Positions 8,450-19,766 of a stretch of DNA of 49,286 nucleotides are shown in pieces; the stretch's first letter is position 1, and each line of letters begins with the position of its first letter. Made by a program: the position numbers and the translations under genes. Source of the stretch: Sphingomonas sanguinis (lineage in GTDB: Bacteria > Pseudomonadota > Alphaproteobacteria > Sphingomonadales > Sphingomonadaceae); NCBI RefSeq assembly GCF_001476905.1, contig NZ_LDTE01000008.1:1-49286 (forward strand). The letters run 5' to 3'. Below the pieces are notes generated by a model that saw nothing but the letters and a program-made list of their open reading frames with translations, was not told the DNA's origin and made no database searches.

Positions 8450-9552
8450 GCGGTATCGCTTGGGTCCATATCGGCGACCTGCATCTGGACGAAGCCGATG
8501 ACTGGCAGGGGCTCGACCGGCTGAACACCATCGTCGCGCAGGTGAATGCGCAGATGGGCGAGGCGGACTTCGTCTTCGTGCCCGGCGACAACGCCAATCA
8601 CGGCACGCCCGAGCAATATGCCCGGATGATCGACGCACTCGCGCCGCTGTCGCTGCCGTGGCGGATCATCCCCGGCGATCATGATTTCGAGCCGGGCGAC
8701 TTGGTGAACTATGAGGCCGCGATCCCCAAGACCAACCGGCCCGAGACGGAAGTGATCGCCGGGCATCGCTGCCTGTTCCTGGACGTGGTGTCGGCCGGGG
8801 CGGGTGGTCCCGACTTCCGGTTGACCATGCACCACCGCAATAAGCTGGCCGAGGAGTTGGCGCGAGCCAAGGCGTCGGGCGAGGTGCCGCTGGTCTTCAT
8901 GCACGCCTATCCCGGCGATCTGGCGGCGGACGGCGATACGATCGCGCGCCAGTTCATCGACGGCGAGGTCGCCTTCGTCGATACCGGTCATACGCATTAT
9001 AACGAGCTGCTGAACGATGGCCGCGTGATCTATGGCGCGACCCGTTCGACCGCGCAGATCGAGGAGGATGGCGGCGCACCGGGCTTCACCATCGTCTGTG
9101 TTCAGGACCGGGTGGTCAGCTGGCGCTTTCGGCGGCTGGATGCGGCCTGGCCGCATGTCCAGATCGTGTCGCCGGGCGATGTCCGGCTCATCACCCGCCC
9201 GACCGACCCGCACCAGGTGCCCCAACCCGGTGCGGTCGAGGTGGTGGCGCGACTGTTCGGGGCGGACACGCCGCCGGTAGCGCGGGTGGGCGATACGGAT
9301 ACGCCGATGACGCGGGGCGAGGATGGCCTGTGGCGCGCGACCGTGACGCTGGCGGCGGGGCTGAACACGATCGAAGTCCGCTGCGGTGACGGCTATGACC
9401 GGATCAACTGTCTGGTCCGCGACGGGCATTCGATCCCGAAGCGCCGCCTGCCCGTCGCCCCCGGCGAGGATTGCCACGCGATCGGCGCCTGGCCTATCGC
9501 CGGGATCGACGGGGCCCGGCTCGGGCCCAACAAGAATGGGTGCGGATGGTGA
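8446..9552 (+). CDS. Metallophosphoesterase with C-terminal Ig-like domain
   Basis: The 368-residue cytosolic-looking protein carries the calcineurin-like metal sites in order: GDLHLD (Asp11, His13), PGDNANH (Asp48), PGDHD (His79), FMHAYP and DTGHTHYN. The third motif is GDHD, where most members have GNHD/E, so one metal-bridging Asn is replaced by Asp. After the catalytic domain (about residues 1-225), residues about 240-320 form an all-beta segment resembling an Ig/FN3-like domain, followed by a short tail. It probably hydrolyses a phosphomonoester or diester with two metals. It overlaps the MFS gene by four bases and the ArsB-like gene by seven bases, so all three are made as one unit. Confidence 0.88.
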   Translation: MSGIAWVHIGDLHLDEADDWQGLDRLNTIVAQVNAQMGEADFVFVPGDNANHGTPEQYARMIDALAPLSLPWRIIPGDHDFEPGDLVNYEAAIPKTNRPETEVIAGHRCLFLDVVSAGAGGPDFRLTMHHRNKLAEELARAKASGEVPLVFMHAYPGDLAADGDTIARQFIDGEVAFVDTGHTHYNELLNDGRVIYGATRSTAQIEEDGGAPGFTIVCVQDRVVSWRFRRLDAAWPHVQIVSPGDVRLITRPTDPHQVPQPGAVEVVARLFGADTPPVARVGDTDTPMTRGEDGLWRATVTLAAGLNTIEVRCGDGYDRINCLVRDGHSIPKRRLPVAPGEDCHAIGAWPIAGIDGARLGPNKNGCGW

Positions 9553-10799
9553 CGCTGGCTTATGGAGCCACCTGGGCGATTGCGGGGCTGTCGACGGCGG
9601 GCGTGATCGCACGGCCGATGCGCTGGCCCGAATGGATCTGGGCGGTGGCGGGCGCGGTGCTGCTGATCGTGCTCGGCCTGATGCCGCTGGGCGAGGCGGG
9701 GCAGGCGGTGGCTAAGGGCACCGACGTCTATCTGTTCCTGATCGGCATGATGCTGCTGAGCGAGACGGCGCGGGAGCATGGCGCGTTCGACTGGATCGCC
9801 GCGACCGCCGTCAACATGGCGGGCCGGTCGCGCGCGAAGCTGTTCGCGCTGGTCTATGCGACGGGCGTGATCGTGACGACCTTCATGTCCAACGATGCGA
9901 CCGCCGTCGTGCTGACGCCCGCCGTTTTCGTCGCGGCCAAGAAGGCCAAGGCCGATCCGCTGCCTTTGCTGTTCGCCTGTGCGCTGATCGCCAATGCGGC
10001 CAGCTTCGTGCTGCCCATCTCCAACCCGGCGAACCTCGTCCTCTATGGCGGGCACATGCCGCCTTTGGGGGCTTGGATGGCGGCGTTCGCGCTGCCCTCG
10101 CTGGCGTCGATCCTCGTCACCTTCGCGGTACTGCGCTTCACCCAGCGGGCGCGGATCGCGGGGGACTGCGAAAGTGACGTGACGCGCGACCCGCTGTCGA
10201 CCGGCGGCAAGCTGGCGATGCTGGGGATCGGGCTGACGGCGCTGCTGCTGCTCGTCGTGTCGGCGCTGGACATCGAGCTGGGCCTGCCCACCGCGCTGGC
10301 GGGGATCGCGACGGCGGTGATCGTGTCGCTGCTGGCGGGACGCTCGCCGCTGACGCTGGCCAAGTCGGTCAGCTGGGGCGTGTTGCCGCTGGTCGCCGGG
10401 CTGTTCGTGCTGGTCGAAGCGCTCGACCGGACGGGCGTGATCGCCTGGGTGGCGCGGGGGCTTCGCGGCATGTTGGCCGATCCGACGCGGGCGGCGGCGG
10501 TGTCGGGCACGACGCTGGCGTTCGTCAGCAACGCGATGAACAATCTGCCCGCTGGCCTCGTTGCCAGCAGCGCCATCGCGCAGGCGCATCCGCCGCAGAT
10601 CGTCACCGATGCGCTGCTGATCGGTGTCGATCTCGGCCCGAACCTGTCGGTGACGGGTTCGCTGGCGACGATCCTGTGGCTCCAGGCGATCCGGCGCGAG
10701 GGGGAGGATGTCAGTTTCCTCGCCTTCCTGAAGGTGGGCGCGGTGGCGATGCCGCTTGCCTTGCTGGCGGCGCTCGGGATTCGGTTGGCGATCGGGTGA
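9546..10799 (+). CDS. ArsB/NhaD-superfamily transporter
   Basis: The 417-residue protein has about 10-12 hydrophobic helices. It shows two inverted-repeat hallmarks of the ion-transporter superfamily: TTFMSNDATAVVLTP in the first half and AFVSNAMNNLPAGL in the second, and NPANLV between them. ArsB members extrude arsenite; relatives move other anions or dicarboxylates. No arsR, arsC or acr3 lies nearby, so an arsenic role is not proven. The start at 9546 lies inside the end of the metallophosphoesterase gene. The longer frame from 9471 is only overlap with that gene. Confidence 0.87.
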   Translation: MVTLAYGATWAIAGLSTAGVIARPMRWPEWIWAVAGAVLLIVLGLMPLGEAGQAVAKGTDVYLFLIGMMLLSETAREHGAFDWIAATAVNMAGRSRAKLFALVYATGVIVTTFMSNDATAVVLTPAVFVAAKKAKADPLPLLFACALIANAASFVLPISNPANLVLYGGHMPPLGAWMAAFALPSLASILVTFAVLRFTQRARIAGDCESDVTRDPLSTGGKLAMLGIGLTALLLLVVSALDIELGLPTALAGIATAVIVSLLAGRSPLTLAKSVSWGVLPLVAGLFVLVEALDRTGVIAWVARGLRGMLADPTRAAAVSGTTLAFVSNAMNNLPAGLVASSAIAQAHPPQIVTDALLIGVDLGPNLSVTGSLATILWLQAIRREGEDVSFLAFLKVGAVAMPLALLAALGIRLAIG

Positions 10800-10932
10800 A
10801 TCGCCTTGTGCACCGTTGGCTTGGCGAAAAGCCAAGGAAATGCAGGACGAGAATTGTTCGGCCCTAAGGAATTCCCTAAATCAAATTCCTGTGTTCTCGG
10901 ACCTGTCACTTATCCGGTATAGAGAATGGCAC

Positions 10933-11100
10933 ATGGCCGTATTCGCTCTAATCATAACGATACCTGCCCTCGTACTAGGTTTGGCTGTTTTCTTTTTCTC
11001 GTTGAAACGGCGGGCGTTCAATATCGCTTTTGCTGCCGCACTTTTTTCAGGGGTGGCGATTTGGATGACAATAGGAATATTTTCTAGTACGGGGATATAG
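10933..11100 (+). CDS. 55-residue predicted membrane peptide
   Basis: The product is two hydrophobic helices (about residues 2-22 and 31-50) joined by a basic SLKRRAF hinge. There is no recognisable family. The reading frame and its upstream region are visibly richer in A/T than their neighbours, with codons such as ATA and TCT that are rare here, which hints at acquired or fast-evolving DNA. A GAGAA sequence stands eight bases before the ATG. A possible promoter upstream reads TTGTTC, 17 bases, TAAATC (about 10856-10884). It could be a small stress or toxin-like membrane protein, but nothing shows that directly. Confidence 0.5.
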   Translation: MAVFALIITIPALVLGLAVFFFSLKRRAFNIAFAAALFSGVAIWMTIGIFSSTGI

Positions 11101-11109
11101 GGGTGTAAC

Positions 11110-12333
<1,224 letters not shown>

Positions 12334-12373
12334 AGCCCCAGCCTATCGACCGAAACCGCCCGACACCATAGGT

Positions 12374-13153
12374 TTAGCCCGGGCTGGCCGCCGACCCCGC
12401 CAGCAGCCCACCGTCGATAGTGAACTCCGATCCGGTGATATAGGTCGCCTCGTCCGAGGCCAGCATGACCGCGATCGCCGCCACTTCGTCCGGCTGGCCG
12501 AAGCGTTTCAGCGGCGTGTCGGCGACCAGCGCCGCCATCTTCGCCGCGCGGTCGGGACCGTCGCCCAACATCGGCTCCCAGATCGGCGTCAGGATCGCGG
12601 CGGGGTGGATGGAGTTGCAGCGGATTTTCCATCCCGCTTGCGCGCAATAGAGCGCGACCGTCTTGCTGTGGTTGCGGATCGCCGCCTTGGACGAGGCATA
12701 GGCCGCGGCGCCCGGTATCCCGACCAGCCCCGAGCGCGACGAGATGTTGATGATCGAGCCGGTGCCCGCCGCCTTCATCGCGCCGATGGCGTAGCGACAG
12801 CCCAGGAAGGTGCCGTCCAGATTGACCCGGTGCACCGTGCGCCAGTCCGCCAGCGAGGCATGTTCGGGGTCGTGCGGGACATAGCCGTCCTCGAACCCGG
12901 TGATCCCGGCATTGTTGACGACGACATCGGCGGCGGGGACGATATCGGCGAGGCGCGCCCAGTCGGCTTCGTCCGAAACGTCGAGCGGCTCGAAACGACA
13001 GCCGATGCTCTCCGCCGCCGCAATGCCGGTGTCAGCGTTGCGGTCGGTCAGGATGACGGTCGCGCCTTCCTCGTGAAAGCGACGGGCGATGGCATGGCCG
13101 ATCCCGCGCGCGGCGCCGGTGACGACGCACGTCTTGTTCTGCAAGCGTGGCAT
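12374..13153 (-). CDS. Short-chain dehydrogenase/reductase (SDR, classical)
   Basis: The 259-residue protein has the whole classical SDR set: the TGAARGIG cofactor loop (residues 12-19), NNAG (80-83), the INISSRSG serine region (about 138-139), YASSK with Tyr152 and Lys156, and the DGG near the C-terminus. Asp36/Asp-like residues after strand 2 (LTDRN) favour NAD over NADP. It would oxidise or reduce an alcohol/ketone pair. Length and the C-terminal [13 protein letters not shown] resemble the 3-beta-hydroxysteroid/2,5-dichloro-diol dehydrogenase-like group common in sphingomonads, but the substrate cannot be read. Confidence 0.9.
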   Translation of the reverse strand: MPRLQNKTCVVTGAARGIGHAIARRFHEEGATVILTDRNADTGIAAAESIGCRFEPLDVSDEADWARLADIVPAADVVVNNAGITGFEDGYVPHDPEHASLADWRTVHRVNLDGTFLGCRYAIGAMKAAGTGSIINISSRSGLVGIPGAAAYASSKAAIRNHSKTVALYCAQAGWKIRCNSIHPAAILTPIWEPMLGDGPDRAAKMAALVADTPLKRFGQPDEVAAIAVMLASDEATYITGSEFTIDGGLLAGSAASPG

Positions 13154-13293
13154 AAATCTCTCGAAATGATGGGGGCAGGGGGGCGGTGCGTGCCGCCGTG
13201 TTAACCTGTGCCGCGTCAGCGGTGGCGCTGGACCATGTCGAGAACTCCCGATGTTGGTTTGGCTTTACCACGAAGCGGCGTCCGCTTCATCTT

Positions 13294-13445
13294 TTTTGTT
13301 CGCGCGGAGGCGCGGAGACGCGGAGGTGACTGGATCTGCCGCGCTTTCGCACACCCTCTCGATCGGAAGACGAAGTCGATTGGTTGTGAATGGAGGCAGC
13401 CTGCGGCTGGGCGAGACTCCTCCGCGTCTCCGCGCGAACAAATTA
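13294..13445. repeat. Type E inverted repeat with GCGGAG units
   Basis: The left arm (13296-13326) reads TTTGTTCGCGCGGAGG and carries further CGCGGAG units; the right arm (13419-13443) is its complement with one unit fewer. The spacer is about 90 bases. It fills the 289-base gap between the SDR gene and the YjdF-type gene, and the right arm touches the stop codon of the latter. Related copies are at 21855-22072 and 27203-27276. I see no gene in it. Confidence 0.75.
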
Positions 13446-14060
13446 CTTCTCCGCCATCTCCGCCATCTGCCCATCATGCACCCGCGACAGCGTTCCCACC
13501 GCCACGACCGCGCCGATGAGGCACATCAGCATGTCCCATTGCGTGTCCCACGGATCGCCCTGTGTCCCCAGAAATTCGTCCGCGCCCTGGCCCAGCGCTA
13601 TCGCCGCGCCGAACTCGATCAGCTCGTAGGTCGCGCTGACTGCCAGGCAGCAGGCGATCACGAGGAAGGTCAGCATCCCGCCGCGCACCAGCCCGCCCCG
13701 CCGGACCAGCCATTCGCGGAACACGATGGCGGGCACGAAGCCTTGGGCGAAATGGCCCAGCCGGTCGTAGGGGTTGCGCGCCAGATGCAGCCAGTCCTGC
13801 ACCCAGAAACCGGCGGGCACCCGCGCATAGCTATACGCCCCGCCGAGCATCAGGATCAGGCCGTGGAGACCGATCAGGACCAGCGCCAACCCGGTCAACG
13901 GAAAGCGCCGTCGCAGTGCCCAGAGCAAAGGCAGCGCGACCAGCACCGGCGCGACCTCCATCCACCAGGTCGCCCGGTCGAACGGATGCAGCCCCGAGGC
14001 GATCAGCCCCATCACCCAGACCACGCTCAACAGCGCCAGTCGCATCCTGCTTCCCGACAT
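13443..14060 (-). CDS. YjdF/DUF2238-family inner-membrane protein
   Basis: The 205-residue protein has about six membrane helices. It carries the family signatures NPYDRLGHFAQGFVPAI (residues about 96-111) and GDPWDTQWDM (about 168-177), whose conserved Asp, His and Trp residues hint at a membrane-embedded polar site. The biochemical role of the family is not established as far as I know. I start at the ATG at 14060; the frame runs on upstream to 14618 only because it is the shadow of the dienelactone hydrolase gene on the other strand. It is divergent from that gene. Confidence 0.85.
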   Translation of the reverse strand: MSGSRMRLALLSVVWVMGLIASGLHPFDRATWWMEVAPVLVALPLLWALRRRFPLTGLALVLIGLHGLILMLGGAYSYARVPAGFWVQDWLHLARNPYDRLGHFAQGFVPAIVFREWLVRRGGLVRGGMLTFLVIACCLAVSATYELIEFGAAIALGQGADEFLGTQGDPWDTQWDMLMCLIGAVVAVGTLSRVHDGQMAEMAEK

Positions 14061-14156
14061 GACCCGACGATAGCGAGGGCTATGGTCCGCGCAACCCGAT
14101 TGCCCTGCCTCGAACGGGATGCGATGGGCGAGGCCATCAATCAGGACAGGCCCGCC

Positions 14157-14900
14157 ATGATCATACGCAGCGACGAGACCCAGGATGTCGAGGTGCCCGG
14201 CCACGGCACGATGCGGATGCACCTGTTCCGCCCCGCGATCGAGGGACGCTTTCCCGGCGTCCTGTTGTTCTCCGAAATCTATCAGGTGACGGCGCCGATC
14301 CGGCGGCTGGCAGCCATGCTGGCGGGGCAGGGCTATGTCGTCGCGGTGCCCGAGGTCTATCATGAATACGAGCCCGCCGGCACGGTGCTGGCCTATGACA
14401 AGCCGGGCACCGAACGGGGCAACGACCTGAAGTTTACCAAGCCGGTCGCCGCCTATGATGCGGATGCGACGGCGGCGCTGACCGCGCTGGCTGCTCATCC
14501 GGCATGCAACGGGCATCTCGGCACGTTCGGCGTGTGCCTGGGCGGGCATCTGGCTTACCGCGCCGCGCTTGACCCGCGCGTGGGCGCGGCGGCGTGCTTC
14601 TATGCCACCGACATCCATTCAGGCACACTGGGCGAGGGGCGCCGCGACGACAGCTTGGCGCGGATGGACGAATTGAAGGCCGAGGCGATGTTCGTCTGGG
14701 GACGGCAGGACCCGCATGTTCCCTATGAGGGGCGCGAGGCGATCCGGGCGCGGCTGGAAGCGGTCGGGGCCTCCTATGAATGGCATGAGGTGGCGGGGCA
14801 GCATGCCTTTCTGCGCGACGAGGGACCACGCTACGACCCTGCGCTGTTTCTGCAGGCGATGAACTGGACGCTGGCCCTGTACGCGCGGGCCTTGCGGTAG
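14157..14900 (+). CDS. Dienelactone hydrolase family protein
   Basis: The 247-residue alpha/beta hydrolase has the Cys-Asp-His triad typical of this family: Cys127 in FGVCLGGH, Asp185 in GRQDPHVP and His216 in GQHAFLRDEG. A Glu near residue 40 (LLFSEIYQV) matches the glutamate that holds the cysteine in the resting state. Dienelactone hydrolases open the lactone ring in chlorocatechol breakdown, but many relatives act on other esters, and no catechol genes are nearby. The ATG at 14157 follows AGGACAGG; an in-frame ATG at 14124 would add 11 residues. Confidence 0.87.
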   Translation: MIIRSDETQDVEVPGHGTMRMHLFRPAIEGRFPGVLLFSEIYQVTAPIRRLAAMLAGQGYVVAVPEVYHEYEPAGTVLAYDKPGTERGNDLKFTKPVAAYDADATAALTALAAHPACNGHLGTFGVCLGGHLAYRAALDPRVGAAACFYATDIHSGTLGEGRRDDSLARMDELKAEAMFVWGRQDPHVPYEGREAIRARLEAVGASYEWHEVAGQHAFLRDEGPRYDPALFLQAMNWTLALYARALR

Positions 14901-14963
14901 ACGTGACGATCCGCCCTTGCACCGATTGAAATTGGTTACGCTGACGTCGGCATTTGCCGAAGT

Positions 14964-14978
14964 TTAACGAATTCTGAC
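14964..14978 (+). promoter_or_regulatory. Possible CtrA-like half-matched site before the tad genes
   Basis: TTAA, seven bases, then TGAC stands 20 bases before the first TadE-like gene. The CtrA consensus of alphaproteobacteria is TTAA-N7-TTAA, so the second half has a mismatch. It follows a TCGGCA-TT-TGCCGA hairpin at 14947-14960. Confidence 0.25.
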
Positions 14979-14998
14979 CATTATGGGCGGGAAAAGAG

Positions 14999-15592
14999 AT
15001 GCTCCCGCCCATGTTATCCTACCGTCTTTCGCGTCGCCGTCCGGGCACGAAGCGTCCGATCCTGGCCGATCGGCGAGGAGCGGCGATCGTCGAGTTCGCG
15101 CTGGTGGCAACGCCCTTCGTCGCGCTGATGCTGGCGATCCTCCAGACCAGCCTGGCCTATTTCGCGCAGGAAGCGCTGGAAAGCGCGGTTGAGGTGTCGG
15201 CGCGCAGTATCGTCACCGGTCAGGCCCAGGCGGCCGATATCGCATCGAGCGGTCAGGGCTTGACCCAGGCCCAACTGGCCGAGCGATTCCGCAAGGCGGC
15301 CTGTGCGGGCCTGCCGGGCTTCATGTCCTGCGCGCGGCTCTATGTCGATGTGCGCAGCGCGGCGAACAGCGCGGGGCTGGGCGGTAACAGCCTGCCGCTG
15401 ACCTTCGATAGCAGCGGCAAGCCGACCAACGCCTTCTCCTATAATCTGGGCGGGCAAGGGGCGCTGGTCATGGTGCGATTCATCTATCTTTGGCCGATGC
15501 AGGTCGCGCCGACCGCCGACCTGAAGGCGGCGGGCACCGGGCAGACGGTGCTGATGGCGACCTCCGTCTCCAAGTCGGAGGCCTTTACATGA
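14999..15592 (+). CDS. TadE-like pilus assembly protein (first of three)
   Basis: The 197-residue protein has a short basic N-terminus, then the TadE signature RRGAAIVEFALVATPFVALML (Glu of the VEF motif), one transmembrane helix, and a periplasmic domain with a Cys pair (residues about 101-110). TadE proteins are pseudopilin-like minor pilins of the Flp/Tad pilus, processed after the G/A before the hydrophobic helix. The start could be the ATG at 14999 or the one at 15011. Its stop overlaps the next start (ATGATGA). No tadA, tadB, cpaF or flp genes lie in the window, so the secretion machinery must be elsewhere if it exists. Confidence 0.82.
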   Translation: MLPPMLSYRLSRRRPGTKRPILADRRGAAIVEFALVATPFVALMLAILQTSLAYFAQEALESAVEVSARSIVTGQAQAADIASSGQGLTQAQLAERFRKAACAGLPGFMSCARLYVDVRSAANSAGLGGNSLPLTFDSSGKPTNAFSYNLGGQGALVMVRFIYLWPMQVAPTADLKAAGTGQTVLMATSVSKSEAFT

Positions 15593-16134
15593 TGCGGCCA
15601 CGCGCCTGGGCGGCGATGCGCGACGTCCGGGGCGTCGCGATGGTCGAATTCGCATTGGTGTTGCCGGTGATGCTGGTCCTTTATCTGGGCGGGGTGCAGT
15701 TGCAGGATGGCATCGCGTGCGATCGCAAGGTGACCAGCACCGCGCGGGCCGCCGCCGACCTGATCTCACAGAACACGACCGGCTCGATCTCGGCGGCCGA
15801 GGTCGACGACAATCTGAACGCCGCGTCCCAGGTGCTGCTGCCCTTTTCATCGGTTCCGGCCACGATCCGGGTGACCGAGATCGCGATCGACGGGAACAAG
15901 AAGGCGACGGTGAAGTGGAGCCGTGGGTTCAAGACCACGCGCTATACGCCCGGCACCGCGATGGCCGTACCGACCGCGATGCAGCAGCCCAACACCTATT
16001 ATCTGCTGGCCGAGGTCACTTATGCCTATACCCCGCCCTCGTCCTTTGGGGCGATCGGGCCGATGACCCTGGGGGACTCGATCTACATGGTCCCGCGCAA
16101 TACCGATCAGATCAATTGCCCGGATTGTTCGTGA
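15589..16134 (+). CDS. TadE-like pilus assembly protein (second of three)
   Basis: The 181-residue protein repeats the layout of the gene before it: short basic start, VAMVEFALVLPVMLVLYL signature with the conserved Glu, one membrane helix and a periplasmic domain rich in Thr and Val, ending with a CPDC motif. It overlaps the upstream gene by four bases and is followed directly by the TadG-like gene, whose possible GTG start overlaps its stop. The two TadE-like proteins are clearly paralogous in plan but differ in the periplasmic part. Confidence 0.82.
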   Translation: MMRPRAWAAMRDVRGVAMVEFALVLPVMLVLYLGGVQLQDGIACDRKVTSTARAAADLISQNTTGSISAAEVDDNLNAASQVLLPFSSVPATIRVTEIAIDGNKKATVKWSRGFKTTRYTPGTAMAVPTAMQQPNTYYLLAEVTYAYTPPSSFGAIGPMTLGDSIYMVPRNTDQINCPDCS

Positions 16135-16136
16135 CG

Positions 16137-17459
16137 ATGGCGAGGATGCAATTCCCCTTGATCCGCAACCTGGTCGGTCATCGGCGCGGCAACGTCCTGA
16201 TGATGTTTGCGTTGGGGCTGCCCGCGCTGACCGCGTCGATCGGCATGGGCGTGGACTATGCCCGCGCGATGCAGGCGCAGACCAAGCTGAATGCGATCGC
16301 CGATGCGGCGGCGCTGTCGGCGGTCAGCAAGACCGCGATGGGCACCTCGGACAGTACGGCCAAGACCAATGCCGAGGCGCTGTTCCGCGCCATGGCGGCC
16401 AATGTGATCGGCACGGGCAGCGTGACGCTGACCAGCCTGACCATCCAGACGCCCACCGATGCCAGCGGCCGCCGCAATGCGACCGTCTCCTATGCGGCGG
16501 TGTCGAACAACATGTTCGCCAGTCTGCTCGGCGTGCAGAATCTGACCATTACGGGCAATTCGGCGACGACCAACGCGGTGGCGCCCAGTATCGATTTCTA
16601 CATGCTGCTCGACGTGTCCGGATCGATGGCGCTGCCGACGACCAGCGCGGGCTTGGCCAAGGTGGGGGCCAGCAATGCGAGCAACTGCCAGTTCGCCTGC
16701 CACTCGACGAATGATTTGACCGGCAAGGATGCGAAGGGAAAGGTTACCGACTTGTACGGCGTCGCCAAATCCTATGGCCTGACGTTGCGTATCGATGACG
16801 AGGGCACGGCGGTGTCCAAGCTGACGACCAATGCCACCAATACGTCGAGCAAGAACGGTGCGAGCTATCAGATCGCGATCGCCACCTTCCGCGGCAAGGG
16901 CGGCTTTTCGATCCTGCAGACCAAGACGTCGGATATGCCGAAGGCGGCGACCACGACGAAAAATCTGACGCCATCGCTATTCTACCAGAACAGTTGCCCG
17001 ACCTCTGCCTGCAAATCGACCGAGATCGGCTATAACGATGCCGATACCGGCACCAGCGATGCGATGGACCAGATCAACAGCCAGTTGATCACCGATCCGG
17101 GCAGCGGCATCGGTACGGATAAGCCGCAGGCGGTCATGTTCCTGATCACCGATGGGTTGCGGGACGAGCTTCGCGCCAACGGCAAGCCTGAATTCGCGGT
17201 CGATACGGCGAAATGCGATATGATCAAGGCGCGGGGCGTCCGCATCGCGGTGCTCTACACCGAATATCTGCCGTCCGCGCTGACCGGCGACGACTGGTCG
17301 CAGCGCAATGCCGCACCCTATCTCTACAAGATCGAGCCCGCGCTCCAGCGTTGCGCGTCGCCCGGCCTGTATACGAAGGTCTCGACCGACCAGGATATCT
17401 ATGGCGCGCTGGACGTGATGTTCCAGACCGCGGTGGCGACCGCGCGCATCACCAAATAA
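16137..17459 (+). CDS. TadG-like protein with a von Willebrand factor A domain
   Basis: The 440-residue protein begins with a TadG-type anchor (RRGNVLMMFALGLPALTASIG and the following AQTKLNAIADAAALSA). From about residue 150 it has a vWA domain with the metal-ion site DVSGS (Asp159, Ser161, Ser163) and the later FLITDG strand. A loop between residues about 180 and 200 and one near 290 hold Cys pairs (CQFAC, CPTSAC) that probably form disulfides in the periplasm. TadG proteins span the membrane and help Tad pilus assembly; the vWA part suggests protein or surface binding. The start may also be GTG at 16131, giving a four-base overlap. Confidence 0.83.
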   Translation: MARMQFPLIRNLVGHRRGNVLMMFALGLPALTASIGMGVDYARAMQAQTKLNAIADAAALSAVSKTAMGTSDSTAKTNAEALFRAMAANVIGTGSVTLTSLTIQTPTDASGRRNATVSYAAVSNNMFASLLGVQNLTITGNSATTNAVAPSIDFYMLLDVSGSMALPTTSAGLAKVGASNASNCQFACHSTNDLTGKDAKGKVTDLYGVAKSYGLTLRIDDEGTAVSKLTTNATNTSSKNGASYQIAIATFRGKGGFSILQTKTSDMPKAATTTKNLTPSLFYQNSCPTSACKSTEIGYNDADTGTSDAMDQINSQLITDPGSGIGTDKPQAVMFLITDGLRDELRANGKPEFAVDTAKCDMIKARGVRIAVLYTEYLPSALTGDDWSQRNAAPYLYKIEPALQRCASPGLYTKVSTDQDIYGALDVMFQTAVATARITK

Positions 17460-17490
17460 GGCGTACCGCAGGCTGGCGAGGGGCGGGGGC

Positions 17491-19275
<1,785 letters not shown>

Positions 19276-19388
19276 GATGATGTGGCAGTTAGGGGCGGAT
19301 GCGGAACCCGGCAAGCACCCCATGCGCTGTCGCGCGGCTGCACGATCCATTCAGAGGCTGTTCAACGGTTGCCCGCTATGCCAGTTTC

Positions 19389-19706
19389 ATGTCGATGACC
19401 GTCCTTCTGGCTCTGCTCGCCGCACCCATGGGCTCGCCCCCGATGATCGATCCTCCGATGATGATGGGGGGCGATCAGCGTCGCGGCGATCAGATGCGCG
19501 CCTATCAGCAGCGCAAGGAAGGCAATCTGTCGCTGCGCGAGATCGAGGCGCGGGTGGTGCCGACCATGCGCGATTCGCAGTATATCGGCTTCGACTATGA
19601 CGCGCAGGCGGCGGTTTACACGCTCAAGTTCCTGCGCAATGGCACGGTCATCTGGGTGGAGGTGGACGGCCGCACGGGCAAGGTCATCGGTCGGACCGAC
19701 GATTGA
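19389..19706 (+). CDS. Secreted PepSY-domain protein
   Basis: The 105-residue protein has a short signal peptide (about residues 1-16), a Met/Pro-rich linker (MIDPPMMMGG) and one PepSY-like domain whose final strand pair reads VYTLKFLRNG...VWVEVDGRTGKVIG, the family's usual end. PepSY domains are small periplasmic modules thought to inhibit proteases or sense signals. It lies 60 bases upstream of a response regulator and histidine kinase on the same strand, an arrangement seen with envelope-stress two-component systems, so it may feed information to the kinase. That role is inference. Confidence 0.82.
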   Translation: MSMTVLLALLAAPMGSPPMIDPPMMMGGDQRRGDQMRAYQQRKEGNLSLREIEARVVPTMRDSQYIGFDYDAQAAVYTLKFLRNGTVIWVEVDGRTGKVIGRTDD

Positions 19707-19766
19707 CGGCCGGATCGGTCGGCGATTCCAGGACATTGACGCCATGAAGGTACAGGGAGTTTTACG

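Noticed and set aside
7163..10799. Naming the carrier trio an arsenic-resistance operon
   Set aside because: ArsB-like similarity alone is not enough; arsR, arsC and arsenic-specific motifs are missing.
10820..10836. Hairpin CTTGGC-GAAAA-GCCAAG after the ArsB-like gene, as a terminator
   Set aside because: The stem is only six pairs and no T-run follows; it may be a processing site but a terminator is not supported.
13251..14156. N-terminal extension of the dienelactone hydrolase frame
   Set aside because: The extra residues are low-complexity, cross the type E repeat and run antisense to the YjdF-type gene; the real protein starts near 14157.
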